A stretch of DNA of 64,000 nucleotides from NCBI GenBank assembly GCA_019188255.1, contig JAETXT010000001.1, positions 4,526,001 to 4,590,000 on the forward strand, read 5' to 3'. The notes under the pieces were generated by a model, which ran no database searches, was not told the origin of the DNA, and saw only the letters and a list, made by a program, of their open reading frames with translations. This document shows, in pieces, positions 11,655-22,896 of this stretch. The translations under genes were made by a program, and so were the position numbers. Positions within the stretch are counted from its first letter, which is position 1; each line of letters opens with the position of its first letter. The DNA comes from Verticillium longisporum. Its lineage: Eukaryota > Ascomycota > Sordariomycetes > Glomerellales > Plectosphaerellaceae.

Positions 11655-13264
11655 ATGTTTTCCAGAGCCATTGCCCTGCGCGCTGGACCAGCAGCCGCCT
11701 CGTGTCGGATTTGCAGCCACAGGAGTTTAAGCATGCCTCTGCGGGCCAAGGTCAACAATGTCGGAGGGGCGCGAGCACAGGTGAGCCTAACCCGCGGCTG
11801 CCAGGCAGCAAAGCGAGCCCGAGACGGAAAGCCAATGCTGACGCTTCGTCCCAGATGTCGACGAGAATCAGGCCCGAAGACTTCAAGCCCCTCTCTGAAG
11901 ATGACCCCGACGATGTCGTCTTCAACAGCGCATTCGGCGTCCGCTCCATCGAGCTCAACCGCCCCAAGAAGCTCAACTCCCTGAACGCCTCCATGATCCG
12001 CAAGATTGTCCCACGCTTGAACGAGTGGGAAAAGTCCGACATGGTCAATGTCATCCTCATGAAGGGTGCCGGCGAAAAGGCCTTCTGTGCCGGCGGCGAC
12101 GTGACGGCCCTCGCCCAGTACAACCAGGAGGGACCCGACGGCTGGAAGAAGAGCGCCGCCTACTTTGAGCTCGAGTACAAGCTCAACCACTACATCTCGA
12201 CATATACCAAGCCCTACGTTGCCATCATGGACGGCATCACCATGGGCGGCGGCGTTGGCCTCAGCATCCACGCCCCCTTCCGCATCGCCACCGAGAGGAC
12301 CGTCTTCGCCATGCCCGAGACGACCATTGGCTTCTTCCCCGACGTCGGCGCCTCCTTCTTCCTGCCGAGGATGAACGGCGGCATCGGCACCTACCTCGCC
12401 CTGACGAGCGACCGCCTCAAGGGCGTCAACGCCTTCTACTCGGGCATCGCCACGCATTACCTCGACTCGACGACCCTGCCGCTCGTCGAGGCCCGCCTCG
12501 GCGAACTGCGCTTCAAGGACTACGACTCGCTGGCGCACCGCCTCGCCGTCATCAACAGCACCATTGAGGAGTACACCACGGGCCTGCCCTACGGCGAGCC
12601 CATCCTGCTGGCCGGCGAGCTGCGCCGCGCCATCGACCGCTGCTTCACCAAGGACAGCGTGCCCGAGATTCTCAAGGCCCTCGAGGCCGAGGAGGGCGCC
12701 ACCAAGGCCTGGGCGCAGAAGACGCTCGAGACGCTGCACAAGCGCTCCCCGACCGCCGTCCATGTGACCCTCCGCCAGATGCGCGTCGGCCGCGACTGGT
12801 CCATCGCCAAGACATTCCAGCGCGAGCACCAGATCGCCGCGCACTTCATGCAGCACCCCGACTTCACCGAGGGCGTCAGCGCCCTGCTCATGAGCAAGGG
12901 CAACCCGCGCGCGCCGGCCTGGCAGCCCGCCACCCTCGAGCAGGCCGCCGCCGCCGGCGGCGTCCCCCAGCCCTTCTTCCGCTACGACGACGGCCAGGCC
13001 CTCGAGCTGCTCAACGACGGGGCCCTTGACGAGTACCCCCACGAGTTTGGCCTGCCCAAGGAGGACCTGATTGAGGCCGTCGTCCAGCGCGGCAACCTGA
13101 CCCCCAAGGAGGTCGTCAGCCACGTCGCCGGCACGTACAACCACCGCACCGGCGTCGCCGAGGTCGTCGAGGAGTTCCTCGACAGGGCCGTCACGACGAA
13201 CAGCGAGGGCATCGCGCGCATCACCGGCAAGAAGGGCGCCCGGGCGGCCAAGGCCAAGGCGTAG
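11655..13264 (+). CDS. EHD3: 3-hydroxyisobutyryl-CoA hydrolase, mitochondrial
   Basis: In valine catabolism this enzyme of the mitochondrial matrix hydrolyses 3-hydroxyisobutyryl-CoA to 3-hydroxyisobutyrate and CoA. Exons are 11655-11780 and 11855-13264, joined in phase 0 across a 74 bp GTGAGC...CCAG intron; the protein has 511 residues. Exon 1 encodes a basic, Ser/Ala-rich leader (MFSRAIALRAGPAAASCRIC) typical of a mitochondrial presequence. The mature part is a crotonase fold with AFCAGGD (118-124), the oxyanion-hole run GGGVG (173-177), and FAMPETTIGFFPDVGASFFLPR. The last supplies E197 and D205, matching the catalytic Glu and Asp of the hydrolase rather than of enoyl-CoA hydratases. The open frame could extend to 11609 without the intron, but that version has no targeting signal. 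A 619-codon open frame on the opposite strand is a shadow of the codon bias. Confidence 0.94.
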
Positions 13265-16200
13265 GAATCCCCTCTTTGACGCGAGGTGGGATGCAGGATC
13301 TGTTGTACGATATTCGAGGCTGCGCCTAGAGGCTGGCTGGATGTAAAAAGAAGAGGGCCATGTATTGACTGGCTGGTTACCTGACACGTTTGCGCGAGCA
13401 TTAGTGATGTTTGGTGTCTGAAACCTGAGTTGTGATTGGTGTCTTGAGGTATGATCCAGGGAAGATAAGGTACTTCGCAACATGGGGGCTCGTTTTCTGG
13501 CGGATGTTAATGCGTGCTTGCAATCTAGTGGATCTGCGTTGATGGGTTGTTAAATCTGCACCCATTCTCGCGCTATGTTTAGGTGATAATTCTCCCTGGA
13601 GATATGTCGGTATATGTGTGGTAGCTTTGATGGTTTGAGATTGACGTTGCGGATATCTCATGTAAGCAGCCGTCTCCAGCTGTGCTCAAGCCGGACCGCC
13701 GCTGTTCGCATATCATTCAGAAGTGATTCTTAGGTGAGCTGCGTCGTTCTTCGTATATACCTCTTATAACTTGGTATTCGACTCTGTCGACGTGTGGTAT
13801 GTCCGCTCTTGATCTATTAACGGAGAAGCACTGTTCGTGCCGATCACTTACCGGACATTGTGTTTCAGTGTGGCCGGGAATGGATCGAGCTTTTGGGTCG
13901 TATATATAGAATTGTCGCGCTGTAGACGCAGCATACCCGACTCTGGGTGGTTTGCACGTTGTGCTAGGACAGTGATGCGAAACTGGGGCCGCCGTTGAAC
14001 CAAATACTCTACCTGCTGGCTTCCGCTTTTTAGCGTGGGAATCTGTTACGGATTATACCCGTGACATGGTACAGGCCTGTGTAGCCTGTACAGTACCTCT
14101 ATGAATGCAGCTCGGTTGAATTAACGACGTTGGTTCAACACGTATCCTTTTAGCTCAATTGGATAGCTGCCGCATGGCACTTACGACCGTGTGAGGGCTG
14201 TCACTAAGCCCCTTTGGGGCCGACCGTAACAGAATCGGTCGTACACGTCTTGGGTGTGCCTGGAGAGCAGACTGAATACGTCTTCCGCAGTCAATTGCTA
14301 GGTATGGCGCAAAATGATACCTGAATTCTGGCCCTCCGTAGTCCTTATATACGCGCTCTCGTAGTCTTTGGCCCCCAGCCACCCCTTTATGCTGTGGTTT
14401 TGCAGGTGCTTTCGGACACATCTTCATCTCTGGGAGACTTCGAGCATTGCAGAGTCACGGAGTACATAATTAATCTGTACCGTTGTATGAATAGGGAATA
14501 GACGGCAATTGTAGAAATCCTCTCTTGTGTAGCATCTGATGTCCGGAATATGGCAGGAAATGCAGTTTACCAAGTCTTTGTAATGGATGTTTCGTCTTAA
14601 CCTCTCGGTCTTGAGACACGATGGCTTTGGACATGTCTGCCATATCAGCCTTGAGATACCCCCAGGGGAGTGGCTGCAGGATAATTTTTCTATAGTTTTA
14701 AAGATCGTCAGCGTGTAAAATTCAGTGATTTACTTTCCACGTGGTGAGGTTTATTGATCAGATCTTCCTCGTTATTTTCTAATCATAAATCGATAGATCT
14801 TGTCGGTGGAATCTCAAGACGTCTCCGTTCCGACTTCCCTCTTATTGCAGAGAACAGAGTTCATGCGAATAACTCAAACAAGACGGATAATGGAATAGAG
14901 GTTAGTAGTAGCAATGCGTCCTCATTTCAGTGTGGTTCATCGTTAGGTAAGCGAGGCCACTTGATTCTTCATGAATGGGCACCTCGGTCACAGGCTTCCA
15001 CACCAAACCATACTGAGAAAAAGTGCCACCCGGGACAACCGAAGTGTTGGTGAAGACTGATGTCCGCTGTATGAAGTAGATGGTAGAGGCCGATTCTTCG
15101 GGTTATGTCATAAAAATTAATGTGTGGACTTAAAAGTAAGCGAGTCCTTGGGAGGACCACTTACCCCATCCCATGTTGGCTGCAAGTCTCCAGGCGAAAA
15201 GGTTGTCAGGTGGACAATGGCAGGCCAATGGTAGGAAAGCTGATAGTAAGATTAGGCTACCACGCTGAAATAGAACTCCATGACATTTGTGACTCATAAA
15301 AAAGACATTTTAGCCTGGTTTGTCAAGCATACTTGAAAACTCAGCAAGCTATCATTATGCTGAAACTGCCTCGAGAAATGGTCAGGACGCATAACGCTGG
15401 ATGTGAGGACTGTTCGAAGTTTCAATGGACAAGAAACTTCGTGCTTATGTACTGCCCCAATCTGCTGATGTTGTTACGTTTACGACAGCCAGGCCTCTGA
15501 AGCCAATACTCGGACAACGTGACCTCTCGGGTGTCCTCCGTGATAGTCAGCCGGATCTCCACACCTTCTCGGCCCCACTCACACAGTCCGCGAACCGCTG
15601 CCAAGAGCCGAGTTTTGAAGTTGGACGGGGTGGCACGTGCACTGGCGTTCTGGCGTCCTGGCGTGTATCATTGGCAGGCGCGCACCCCTGTCGCTCGGCC
15701 GTTCCTGCACCTCCAGCGCCTCGCAGCGGGCGCACCTCCCTGGGTACTGCCGTAGTACTTAGGAAGGTGCGACGCCAGACACGCCTGCCCACCAGCCGGG
15801 TTGCATCATCTGGCTTGATCGCGACATCTTCTCTTTCAACACCAACAAAATCCACATCAGTGTCTCTCCTTCAATCACCACTCTTCTCCCATGAATTCTC
15901 TCCCTCGTCCTCGAATTTCCGCCCTCACTCCCTTTTGTCGAACCACCACTCCAGCGCTTTAAGCCCCTGCGCCTCGCGACACGCTTTTAAGTGCCCGTTG
16001 ATCCACCGACACCAGAAAACGCGCCCAAGCACGCGACGAGCGCGATCGCGGACGCGGACTGGGTACCCGCCCTCCGAATTCCTTTTCTGACCGGCCAACC
16101 AGTTCAATTCCACTGCACCCCTGCACCACCTTTCACTGCTTGTCTCGCCAACTACGCAGACCCTCGACACCGACTTTCTCTTCAACGAGACCTTCCTGCA

Positions 16201-16365
16201 GCTGCATCTTCCAGCCTACGCCCTGCCGCAATCGGGCAGGACGTGCTGTGACGGCTTTGTTTCTTTTGCCACCCACGCAACCTTACCCGACCATCCCCAG
16301 GCCTGACCGTTCCATTCTGACGACACCGCAACCAACTCGTCTCCCCTCGAGACGACCCCGTCGGA
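13265..16365. other. 3.1 kb intergenic region; no gene recognised
   Basis: The left part (about 13.3-15.4 kb) is less GC-rich than the flanking genes and has only short open frames. The longest on the minus strand (14155-14427, 90 codons) resembles nothing I recognise. A tRNA A-box-like stretch at 14150-14164 lacks a B box. The right part (about 15.5-16.36 kb) is C/T-rich and looks like the promoter and long leader of the Spt21/Ams2-like gene. Open frames of up to 221 codons there are low in complexity. Confidence 0.5.
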
Positions 16366-19300
16366 ATGGCGTCGCCTATGCCAATGCAACAGCCTTCTGG
16401 CAACTGGGGCCACTACGTTCAACAACAGAGCATGGCCGCTCCCACGCCCAACATGGACGACTTTGGCTCAGATCGTAGGCTCATGGGGCGTAGGTCTCCC
16501 TGGGATTCTAGCAGCGGATGCAGTTATGTTAGGAAGGAGTAGGCTGACAGTCCGAACAGTCAAAGTCAATTACACCTTCGACCGCGAAGCCCAGGTCAAC
16601 TTTCTGGCTCGTCATCCTCAGCCTCTCCACGTCAACACGATTGCCCTGAGCGAGACGAAAACGATAGGCTACACCGACCTGAGCCTCTGCGCCCAAGCCA
16701 TTGCCCAATGCAGTCCCGAGCTCTTGGGCGAGGACCACGACTACACCGTCTATGCGTTCGACTACTCGGAGGAGGACACACCACTTGTCGGGCAAGGCTT
16801 GCTGTCCTGGATACTGCATGCTGACCCTTCCGAATCCAAAATGATCTTTGGCCGCCTCACCAAGAACCCCCTTGCCTTGCTCCCTGGTGGAAACGGTCTC
16901 AAGGAAATGCTGGAGGTCAAATTCAAGCTCCTGCCCACTAACAGACCGCCTCGCCGACCCGACTATGGTCGCCACGATGTCCTCACGAGCTTTGATCAGA
17001 CAATGTCCCACGTCAAGCAGCATGATGGTGTCATGACGCCGACAGGTAGCCAGGAGTGGGACTCGTTCCTCCAGTCGAACCCCCAGTTAGGCCAGCACCA
17101 AAGCTTGAACAACCCGTCAGCACTACCCGGTGACCAGTCATTTGATGGCCCGAACCGGGTCGCCCCGACGCTTGTCGACACTCAGGGTGATGACGCAGCC
17201 AACCCGCCTTCCCGCCCAGCATCAAGGGCTTCGACGACATCAACGACGAAGCGAAAGAGGACGCGGATACCCACCGGTCGACCGCGTGGCCGTCCTCCTA
17301 ACCCCAAGAAGAATGCGGCGAATGTGGACAATCTCCATAGCCAAGGCCCAGGCAGCACATCCGGCTATGAAGAAGGAACAGACGCTGAGGAAAGCGCACC
17401 TGCGAAAAAGAAGCGTGCGACGACGACAGCGGTCACGAAGAACATCAACGACCCCTTCGGAGGTGGCGCTGGCCCCGAATCTCTCAGAGTGGCTGCCAGC
17501 ACGGCTGGCTCGATTCGGACCTTGCGACCACCCGGGGCTGGTGGCGAAACAACCGCGCAAGGCAACCATCTGCAGGATGTGCCTAGAGCACCCACACCGA
17601 TCCCGGCAGCAGGGCCTCGGAGGGCACAAGGTGGCAGGGGCGCCGGTGCCAGCAGCCTTCGTCGACAATCTACCCTGAGTCAGGCTGCCATTGCTGCTGA
17701 ACAGAACCCCTCCTTTACGGAGTCTGTATCGGCCATGTCACCACCTAGCCAGGATGGTCGCTCGCCCGGAGAATCGGAGGTAGCATCTCCCGTCTACTCA
17801 GACAGTCCTGGGCAAATAGGCTCATCGCCACCAGTGCCCAGAGTGACGGCCTACATCCGCTCTAGTCCTCCGGCAAGCAGCCCGACCCTGCCTCCAATGC
17901 CGAAACCACAACCAGACTCTGGCTTCATGAGTGGCGACATTGATGACCTGTTCGATGAGCAAAGCAAGCCTTTCAAGTTGGAACCCACATCGCAGCTGGC
18001 GTCACGCCCAATACCGAGAGCCTCTGACCGGCAAAAGATCCCTGGCGTTCTCATCCATGAGCTGAGACAAACTCGGCCAGCGTCGAGCGATGTCGAGATG
18101 GTACTCCATGCGGATTCTCAACCGCCCTATGCGAGTAACGCACGTTCGATGCTTCCGTCCCCTGCCCCAACATATGGACCTCCCGCACATCCATACAGAC
18201 CACCTGCCCCTCCGGCTTCGCTGAATCGGTCAAAAAGCGATTCGCACGCTCTCATGGCACCGCCGGCTGCACAAGTAGGTTTAAAAGATCCGTCGCCACA
18301 GCTAGAGGAGCCAGCTGTGGCGGTTAATAGAAATATGGCCAAAGCCGCACCTGCTGCTCCGACCCAGGAAACACCCATGCCATCAGTGGAGGATCAGGGT
18401 GAAAACGGACACGCTGTTCATATTCAACAGATGATCACTTCCCAGCGACCTCTCGACGAAAGACAGTCCACGGAAAGCAGGACCCCTTCGGAGCCCCAAA
18501 GACCATCCGCACACCGCACGGAGAGCTCTGCACCACAAGAGCAGGAGCTCATGCAGCGCCTGGCAGCTGTTGCGAGGGATGCTTCGGAGTCAGAAGGCTC
18601 GCTGCCTCCCGCCAGCACAGCGATTGATCTGTTCGCCAGACCATTGCCGCCAAATGCCAGGCAGCACTCTCGCCCAGCCACGACCACGTCCCGACCGCAG
18701 CTGGCCCCAATCCCAGCCAGTGATCCCATCGGCTCGCTTGCACTCCCTGGTGCAGTGGATACTTCGTTCTCCGAGGCGCCCGCCCCAAAGTCCCCAAAGT
18801 CGCCTCGGTCAAACAAGAATCTTGTGAAGAAGGCTGTGATTCGGCTGCGATTGGAGGAAGCGATTGCTGCTGGTCAGATGCCCGCATACTGCACCAACTG
18901 TGGCGCCATTGAGACGCCCACTTGGAGAAAGATATGGACGCAAGAACGGTTTGGGGTTCCGGAATTTTGCGAGTTTTCCGAGAAGCCTGGCAAGATCACT
19001 GCCATCATTGTCCTGGAGCGCGATATGGACGACAACCCTAGTAAATATCAACTGGTCAAGAAGGGACTAGGTGAGAAGGACAACAAGGAAGAATGGGTCG
19101 AGTCTCTGCTCTGCAACCCTTGCGGCATCTGGCTCGCGAAGTGGAAGATCCACCGACCACCCGACAAGTGGGATCGTGGCCAACAGCCAAAGACCCGCCG
19201 ACGGGGTCGTGCAACGCGCAATCCCAAGCGTTCCAAGGGCGCTGCTGAGGCTACGTCAGAAGCGGCCTTTGAAACCGACCCTGCTGGCCCTGAAGGCATG

Positions 19301-20278
19301 GACGTCCCCACCGAAGATATCAGCAAAACGTTGCAGATGGCCTCGGTGGACGACACAAACTCGCGGGAAGCTTCTCTGGCGCTCGAGCAAGCCTTGCGGA
19401 ACGAGCTCCTTTCGCCAGCAAAGCAACATCGCTCAAGGCATGGCTCGACGCACTCTAGAGGAAGCGGCACAGCGAAAAGTCCAATCATGGTGGGGGCGAG
19501 TGCGGAAGAGGCCATAATGGGAGCGACACGTCGTCTCCTGTTCCCTTCGCCCCGTAAGGATGGGCAAGTGAAGGTCCTCAACGAGGTGGCCATTAATGTC
19601 ACCCAGCTGGATGCCACTGAGGTCGAGACCAGAGATCCTGATAGCAAGGGGCCCAAGGCTCCGCAGGAACACGGTCAACTGACCGTCCCTGATGACGATG
19701 ATGAACTAGAGGCTCTTTTCCGCAGTCCGATGGCGCGACCCTCGACCCCTCCTCCGCAAGACGGCAACTATCCAGGACCGTTCAAGACTCCCACGCGGCC
19801 AACTCCGAGCCATCGCCCCGTTACGCGCAGCATCTCAAAGTCGATCAAGTCGGGCCGTTCCCGCCCTTCTCCAGCGCAAGCACTAGCAATGCTCCAGGCC
19901 ACGCCCACGCGCACACCGCGTTCGCTTGCTCGTGTTTTGGGCTGCGAAAGTCCGAGTCTGAGACGCAGCCCTAGGTTTACGGGGCACGACGATCTGGCAT
20001 CGGCGTTACTTGAAACCCCTATGACCCGGTCGATCAGCCAGATGCTCTCTGACTACGGGGTTGAGGACGACGGTCTCGGCTTTGGCAGCATTGCAGGCAT
20101 GCCGGAGCTGGAAGGCCTTGATGATATACCCTTTGACTTCGGTAGCTTGCTCGGTTCCGATGCCACTGCAGCCAGCTCGCCTTCGAAGGCCAAGCGTGGA
20201 ACCGGGTTCGACTATGCGGGCACTGAGAACATGTGGACCGAGTGGAACAAAGAGGCTCCCACAGAGCCGCAGGATTGA
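16366..20278 (+). CDS. Spt21/Ams2-like GATA zinc-finger regulator of histone genes
   Basis: Budding-yeast Spt21 and fission-yeast Ams2 activate histone genes in S phase; Ams2 also supports CENP-A loading. Exons are 16366-16474 and 16551-20278, with a 76 bp phase 1 intron ending GCTGACAG. The product is 1278 residues. The N-terminus is Gln/Pro-rich (MASPMPMQQPSG), then the Spt21/Ams2 domain follows at about 38-160 (RTVKVNYTFDREAQVNFLARHPQPL...). A long disordered region holds an AT-hook-like RPRGRPPNPKK. A GATA-type finger begins YCTNCGAIETPTWRK (C817, C820) and closes with LLCNPCGIWLAKWK (C891, C894). About 70 residues separate the cysteine pairs, far more than in canonical GATA fingers. Basic stretches and SP/TP sites follow to the end. 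The intron donor GTAGGC is weak; without it the start would be at 16463. I prefer the spliced form because its N-terminus resembles other fungal members. Confidence 0.87.
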
Positions 20279-20967
20279 GATTTGGGGTGTTACGAGACGA
20301 GGGTTATGCAAGGCATCACACAGCTCGCAGAGCAGACTAGCTGTATTTCGGCGTTTTGAGCGACCCCTTCGTGGGCATTTATTGTTATTTTCTTGTCCTT
20401 TTGAGCGGGACTTGGCTTGGTGCGGATATCTGTTTGCTCAGTATATTTGGTAGACTCTCAGCATGAACAGCGTGCGTGCGAGCATGGAGGATACCGTCGT
20501 TTTGGGAGGCAGGACGTCTCAACACTGGGACACGTCCGTTGCAGGCATTAGAGTAGTACGTGAGCTTGATTGTCACAATACAAGATTAACTCATGATTTT
20601 TGGAAGTTGGTGATGATTGTGACTTGATATGTTGATGGATAACCAGGTCACGAGTTTTGAGTCCGCAGTTGATCCAGCGAATACGGCGGTAACATGGTTG
20701 AGCAAAAAATGAAGTCTTCTATACCGACACTCCCGAGAATGCCTCCATCTACACCTAGATGATGGCACATATGATACACAAATACACATAGTTCTACACA
20801 ACCACCCTTCGCCACTCCTCTCTCTCTTCGTCTCGTGTCCCCTGCCGCCCGCCCCCCTTTGCTTCCAGTTCTCCACCTCGCCCAGGACTGGCAGCACCAC
20901 ATCCAGAGCAATACCCCACTCAGCACGGGTCGAGGCTGCTGCCGCGTCCGATGAGGGCAGCCGTCTC
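20279..20967. other. Intergenic region between convergent Spt21-like and mL38 genes
   Basis: This holds the 3' ends of two convergent genes. The minus-strand frame that runs through 20586-20967 is only the out-of-frame continuation of the mL38 gene past its frameshift. Confidence 0.55.
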
Positions 20968-22481
20968 TCAGCCGCGCTTGCCGTTGCCGTCGGCGCGCTT
21001 CTTGACGATCCAGCCCTTGGCGTTGGACAGGCCGCGGATGCGCTTGGTGTACTTCCAGAGGTGGCGGTACTTGGGGCCCTGGCGCTTGGCCTCCCAGCCG
21101 CGCGGGGCCTTGGGGGCTTCATGCTGTAGACGCGGTTGGGGCGGAACTCGACGTCGGCGCCGGGGACGCCGGCGCGGTGCATGACGTCGGCCGTGTGCTC
21201 GTCCCAGACGGTGCGGAAGAGGGTGAAGCCCGTCGGGGTCAGGGCGAACTTGTCGCGGAGGGACTTGAGGGAGAAGCCCGTGGCGGGGGCGGGGGCGGCG
21301 ACGGCGGACGAAGAGGAGGTGGAGGTGGAGGCGGAGGAGGAGGACGACTCGTCGGTGACGGTCTTTTTGTTGTACTGCGCGCGCAGGGCGGCAATGTCGA
21401 GGGGCTTGTTGCCTGGCTGATCGAGGATGAAGATGGCGAGGCGGTGGTAGGGGGCGCCCTTTTGGGCAAAGGCGGGGAGGTAGGGGACGGCGATGTGGGC
21501 GTCGCGGTTGAGGCGGCCGAGGGGCAGCGAGGGGTCGGTCGGCGAGACGGGAATGTTGGCGGCGAGGAAGTGGCAGCGCTTGGAGAAGGCGTCGGACTCG
21601 GTGTCGGGGACGTCGGGGTCGACGATGACGACGGTGACGAGGCGCTCGCCGGCGTCAAAGGGCTGGACGCGCAGGCGCGGGGCGACCTCGGTCAGGTTCG
21701 AGGGCAGGATCTTGCCGGCGGGGATCTTGGAGCGGCGGAAGTGCAGCTCGACGTCGTATTTGGGCGTCAGCTTGGGGAGGATGTCGGGGGTGATGTGGAA
21801 CTGGCTGATGCGCTGCTCCATGATCTTCTTGTTGTAGCCCTCCCAGCGGCGCTTGGCGAGGTAGCGGTAGATGGGTTTACTCATGTCACCTGCGGGGGCT
21901 TAATGTCAGCTCTCGAGCCAACGATGGAAGAGAACAATGCGTTGGGGAAAACATACCGAGTCCGTCCTCGAACCGCCTCTTGACGGCGGGATCGTTAATG
22001 TCGGCCTGGATCTTGAGATGCTCAATGTGCCTCCTAATGCTCTCGAGTTTCATCTCCCTCTTCTTCTCGCCTCCCTGAACAGCGCGACGTCGGTCTCGCG
22101 GATCTTGCGCATCTTCTCCACCTCGGCAGCAATGGCTTCGACCTTCTTCTGGCGATCGAGGGCGAGGATCTTGCGCGCCTCCTGAAAGGCCTGGTAGGGC
22201 AGCTGCTCAAAGGGCAGGTTCTGCGAGGTGCGAATGGCATAACGGCGACGACGAGAGCCCACAGGTGGCGTGCCGGCCTTCCAGAGATCCTTCTCGGCCC
22301 AGGGCGCGACGGCCGTGTTGGGGTCGAGCTCGAGGGGGTCGGGGGTGCCTTCGGGGCGATCACGAACGACCTTGTAGACTTCTGCTGGGGCCGAGGGCGT
22401 GGTTGTGAAGGGACGCAGCTGGAGAGCGTCGTGCCGCAGGCATTTGGCCAGTGGCCTCGCGGCCTGCCGGCAGGAGGACAT
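20968..22481 (-). CDS. MRPL35: Mitochondrial ribosomal large-subunit protein mL38, with two apparent frameshifts
   Basis: mL38 (yeast MRPL35) is a PEBP-fold protein of the mitochondrial large subunit. Exons are 22481-21957 and 21889-20968, with a 67 bp GTATGT...GCAG intron. Exon 1 starts with a mitochondrial presequence (MSSCRQAARPLAKCLRHDALQ). Exon 2 has DMSKPIYRYLAKRRWEGYNKKIMEQR, then the PEBP-like core (LVTVVIVDPDVPD, CHFLAANIPV, PYHRLAIFILDQPG). A Ser/Ala-rich insertion and the tail RGWEAKRQGPKYRHLWKYTKRIRGL follow, ending NGKRG. Two single-base deletions interrupt the frame: one near 22069-22072 (after LFREA) and one in the G run at 21112-21116 (after RVYSMKP). With both bases present the protein would be about 482 residues. 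Conservation continues cleanly in the shifted frames and the protein is needed for mitochondrial translation, so sequence error is the likeliest cause. Confidence 0.9.
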
Positions 22482-22896
22482 GGTGTGTGATGATGGTGAG
22501 GAGAGCCAATTGGTGATGCACCCCTTGACGGCTGGCGGTCCTTTCTGAGAGACGGGATGGGGGGGTTTCCGTTAGGGAACTGAAAAATGAAGCTTCAGCA
22601 CACGCGACTTTGCGGGTCCCACAATAATTGTCCATGGCATCTGTCCATTGGATCAGGGGCTCTATTCGCCCCGGCCTCGGATTATCCCGCTGGAGCTCTA
22701 CAGCCTTGTTCTTGGCTTAGGTAATGCAAAGGCCTTGTGCTTAGGTAATGCGAGGAGTCGAGCCAGGCCAAATTTTCGACAATGGCTCTTTGACCCCGAA
22801 GAGCTGCTGCTGCTGAAGCGGTCGAGGAAACCATCGTCAATCCGACCCACGACGACGGCCACAGATACGGGCAGACGAAGCCCAACCACATCGACA
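22482..22896. promoter_or_regulatory. Bidirectional promoter of the mitoribosomal pair mL38 / uL4m
   Basis: Only 415 bp separate the two start codons, so both genes share this control region. It contains an exact 13 bp direct repeat, GCTTAGGTAATGC, at 22715-22727 and 22739-22751. Both products belong to the mitochondrial large subunit, which fits joint regulation. The motif has not been tied to a factor here. Confidence 0.65.

Noticed and set aside
11624..13483. 619-codon open frame on the minus strand
   Set aside because: It is the exact antisense shadow of the 3-hydroxyisobutyryl-CoA hydrolase gene, kept open by strong third-position GC bias.
14140..14230. Possible tRNA: TAGCTCAATTGGATAG looks like an A box with D arm
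   Set aside because: The D stem does not close properly, no anticodon arm forms, and no B box (GGTTCRA) follows within 100 bases.
15425..16090. 221-codon forward frame before the Spt21/Ams2-like gene
   Set aside because: Ser/Pro/Arg-rich low-complexity peptide from a pyrimidine-rich leader; no motif.
20586..20967. Extension of the mL38 open frame to 20586
   Set aside because: Conserved mL38 sequence ends at a stop at 20968-20970 in the neighbouring frame; the extension is out-of-frame translation after the deletion at 21112-21116.
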